From Candidatus Tagabacteria bacterium CG_4_10_14_0_2_um_filter_40_13 (GTDB taxonomy: Bacteria; Patescibacteriota; Minisyncoccia; GCA-002779875): DNA of 11,445 nucleotides. The position numbers and the translations under genes were made by a program. Under the pieces are notes generated by a model that saw only the letters and a list, made by a program, of their open reading frames with translations, was not told the DNA's origin and made no database searches. Positions within the stretch are counted from its first letter, which is position 1; every line of letters begins with the position of its first letter. The stretch spans positions 1 to 11,445 of the forward strand of contig PFNV01000034.1 of the NCBI GenBank assembly GCA_002792165.1. Reading direction: 5' to 3'. Positions 11,341 through 11,445 of the stretch are shown piece after piece.

Positions 11341-11445
11341 TTACATCAATGTGTCTTGTTTCGGGACTTTTATGCCCAGGTGTTCGTAGGCTCTGGGGGT
11401 GGCGATTCTTCCCCTTGGAGTGCGCTCAAGAAAGCCCAATTGAAT
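11341..11445 (-). CDS. ruvB: Holliday junction helicase RuvB, C-terminal end only
   Basis: The last 34 codons and the stop of a minus-strand gene running in from beyond the right edge. The residues GFLERTPRGRIAT...AYEHLGI are the family's C-terminal winged-helix end, which contacts junction DNA (the RTPRGR segment is highly conserved). The protein is the hexameric motor that drives branch migration with RuvA and hands junctions to RuvC. Its position ahead of yebC-ruvC puts these repair genes in one direction, though a hairpin and a new promoter separate them. No ruvA is visible in the window. Too short to judge integrity. Confidence 0.9.
   Translation of the reverse strand: MQLGFLERTPRGRIATPRAYEHLGIKVPKQDTLM

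Noticed and set aside
1..11445. CRISPR arrays, toxin-antitoxin pairs, defence or secondary-metabolite genes, tRNA/rRNA genes
   Set aside because: No regularly spaced repeats, no cloverleaf-like segments in the gaps, and every long frame matches a housekeeping family or is a shadow.

Overview
The window looks like a chromosomal core region of an ultra-small, AT-rich bacterium of the Candidate Phyla Radiation (Patescibacteria), most likely a Parcubacteria-type lineage. This is inferred from a short YebC, an abbreviated Jag, the absence of mnmE/mnmG beside the rpmH-rnpA-yidC-jag block, the membrane-anchored beta-propeller gene at the left edge, near-absence of Shine-Dalgarno sequences, and a palindrome type (CCCCGTTAGAAAT/ATTTCTAACGGGG) that I associate from memory with such genomes. 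No coding frame contains an internal TGA, so the standard bacterial code fits and the TGA-recoding CPR lineages are unlikely.

Layout. 1-1157 (+): 3' part of a membrane-anchored beta-propeller protein, converging on the next operon with overlapping stop codons. 1154-2880 (-): rpmH, rnpA, yidC and jag, the classical origin-proximal operon, driven by a near-consensus promoter at 2890-2918. 2881-3025: divergent control region. 3026-5781 (+): dnaA, a very AT-rich 266-base gap, and dnaN; this is the classical oriC setting. 5786-8299 (-): a class A penicillin-binding protein ending 4 bases from dnaN. 8300-8510: divergent control region. 8511-9779 (+): tyrS, followed by a bidirectional terminator. 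9844-10026 (-): a 60-residue, extremely acidic protein of unknown function. 10027-10242: a non-coding module with a perfect 14-bp inverted repeat, two exact DnaA boxes and one near-exact box. 10243-11266 (-): yebC and ruvC overlapping by 20 bases. 11341-11445 (-): the C-terminal end of ruvB, separated from yebC by a 13-bp perfect hairpin.

Functionally the window holds replication initiation (DnaA, beta clamp), ribosome and RNase P components (L34, RnpA), membrane protein insertion (YidC with the RNA-binding Jag), cell-wall synthesis (PBP1), tyrosine charging (TyrS) and Holliday-junction resolution (RuvC, RuvB, with YebC). Most of it is ordinary housekeeping. The points worth a second look are the DnaA-box/palindrome module at 10.12-10.25 kb, the small acidic gene next to it, and recurrent promoters whose -10 boxes sit so close to start codons that the mRNAs should be leaderless or nearly so. 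I found no defence system, CRISPR array, transposase, tRNA or rRNA.
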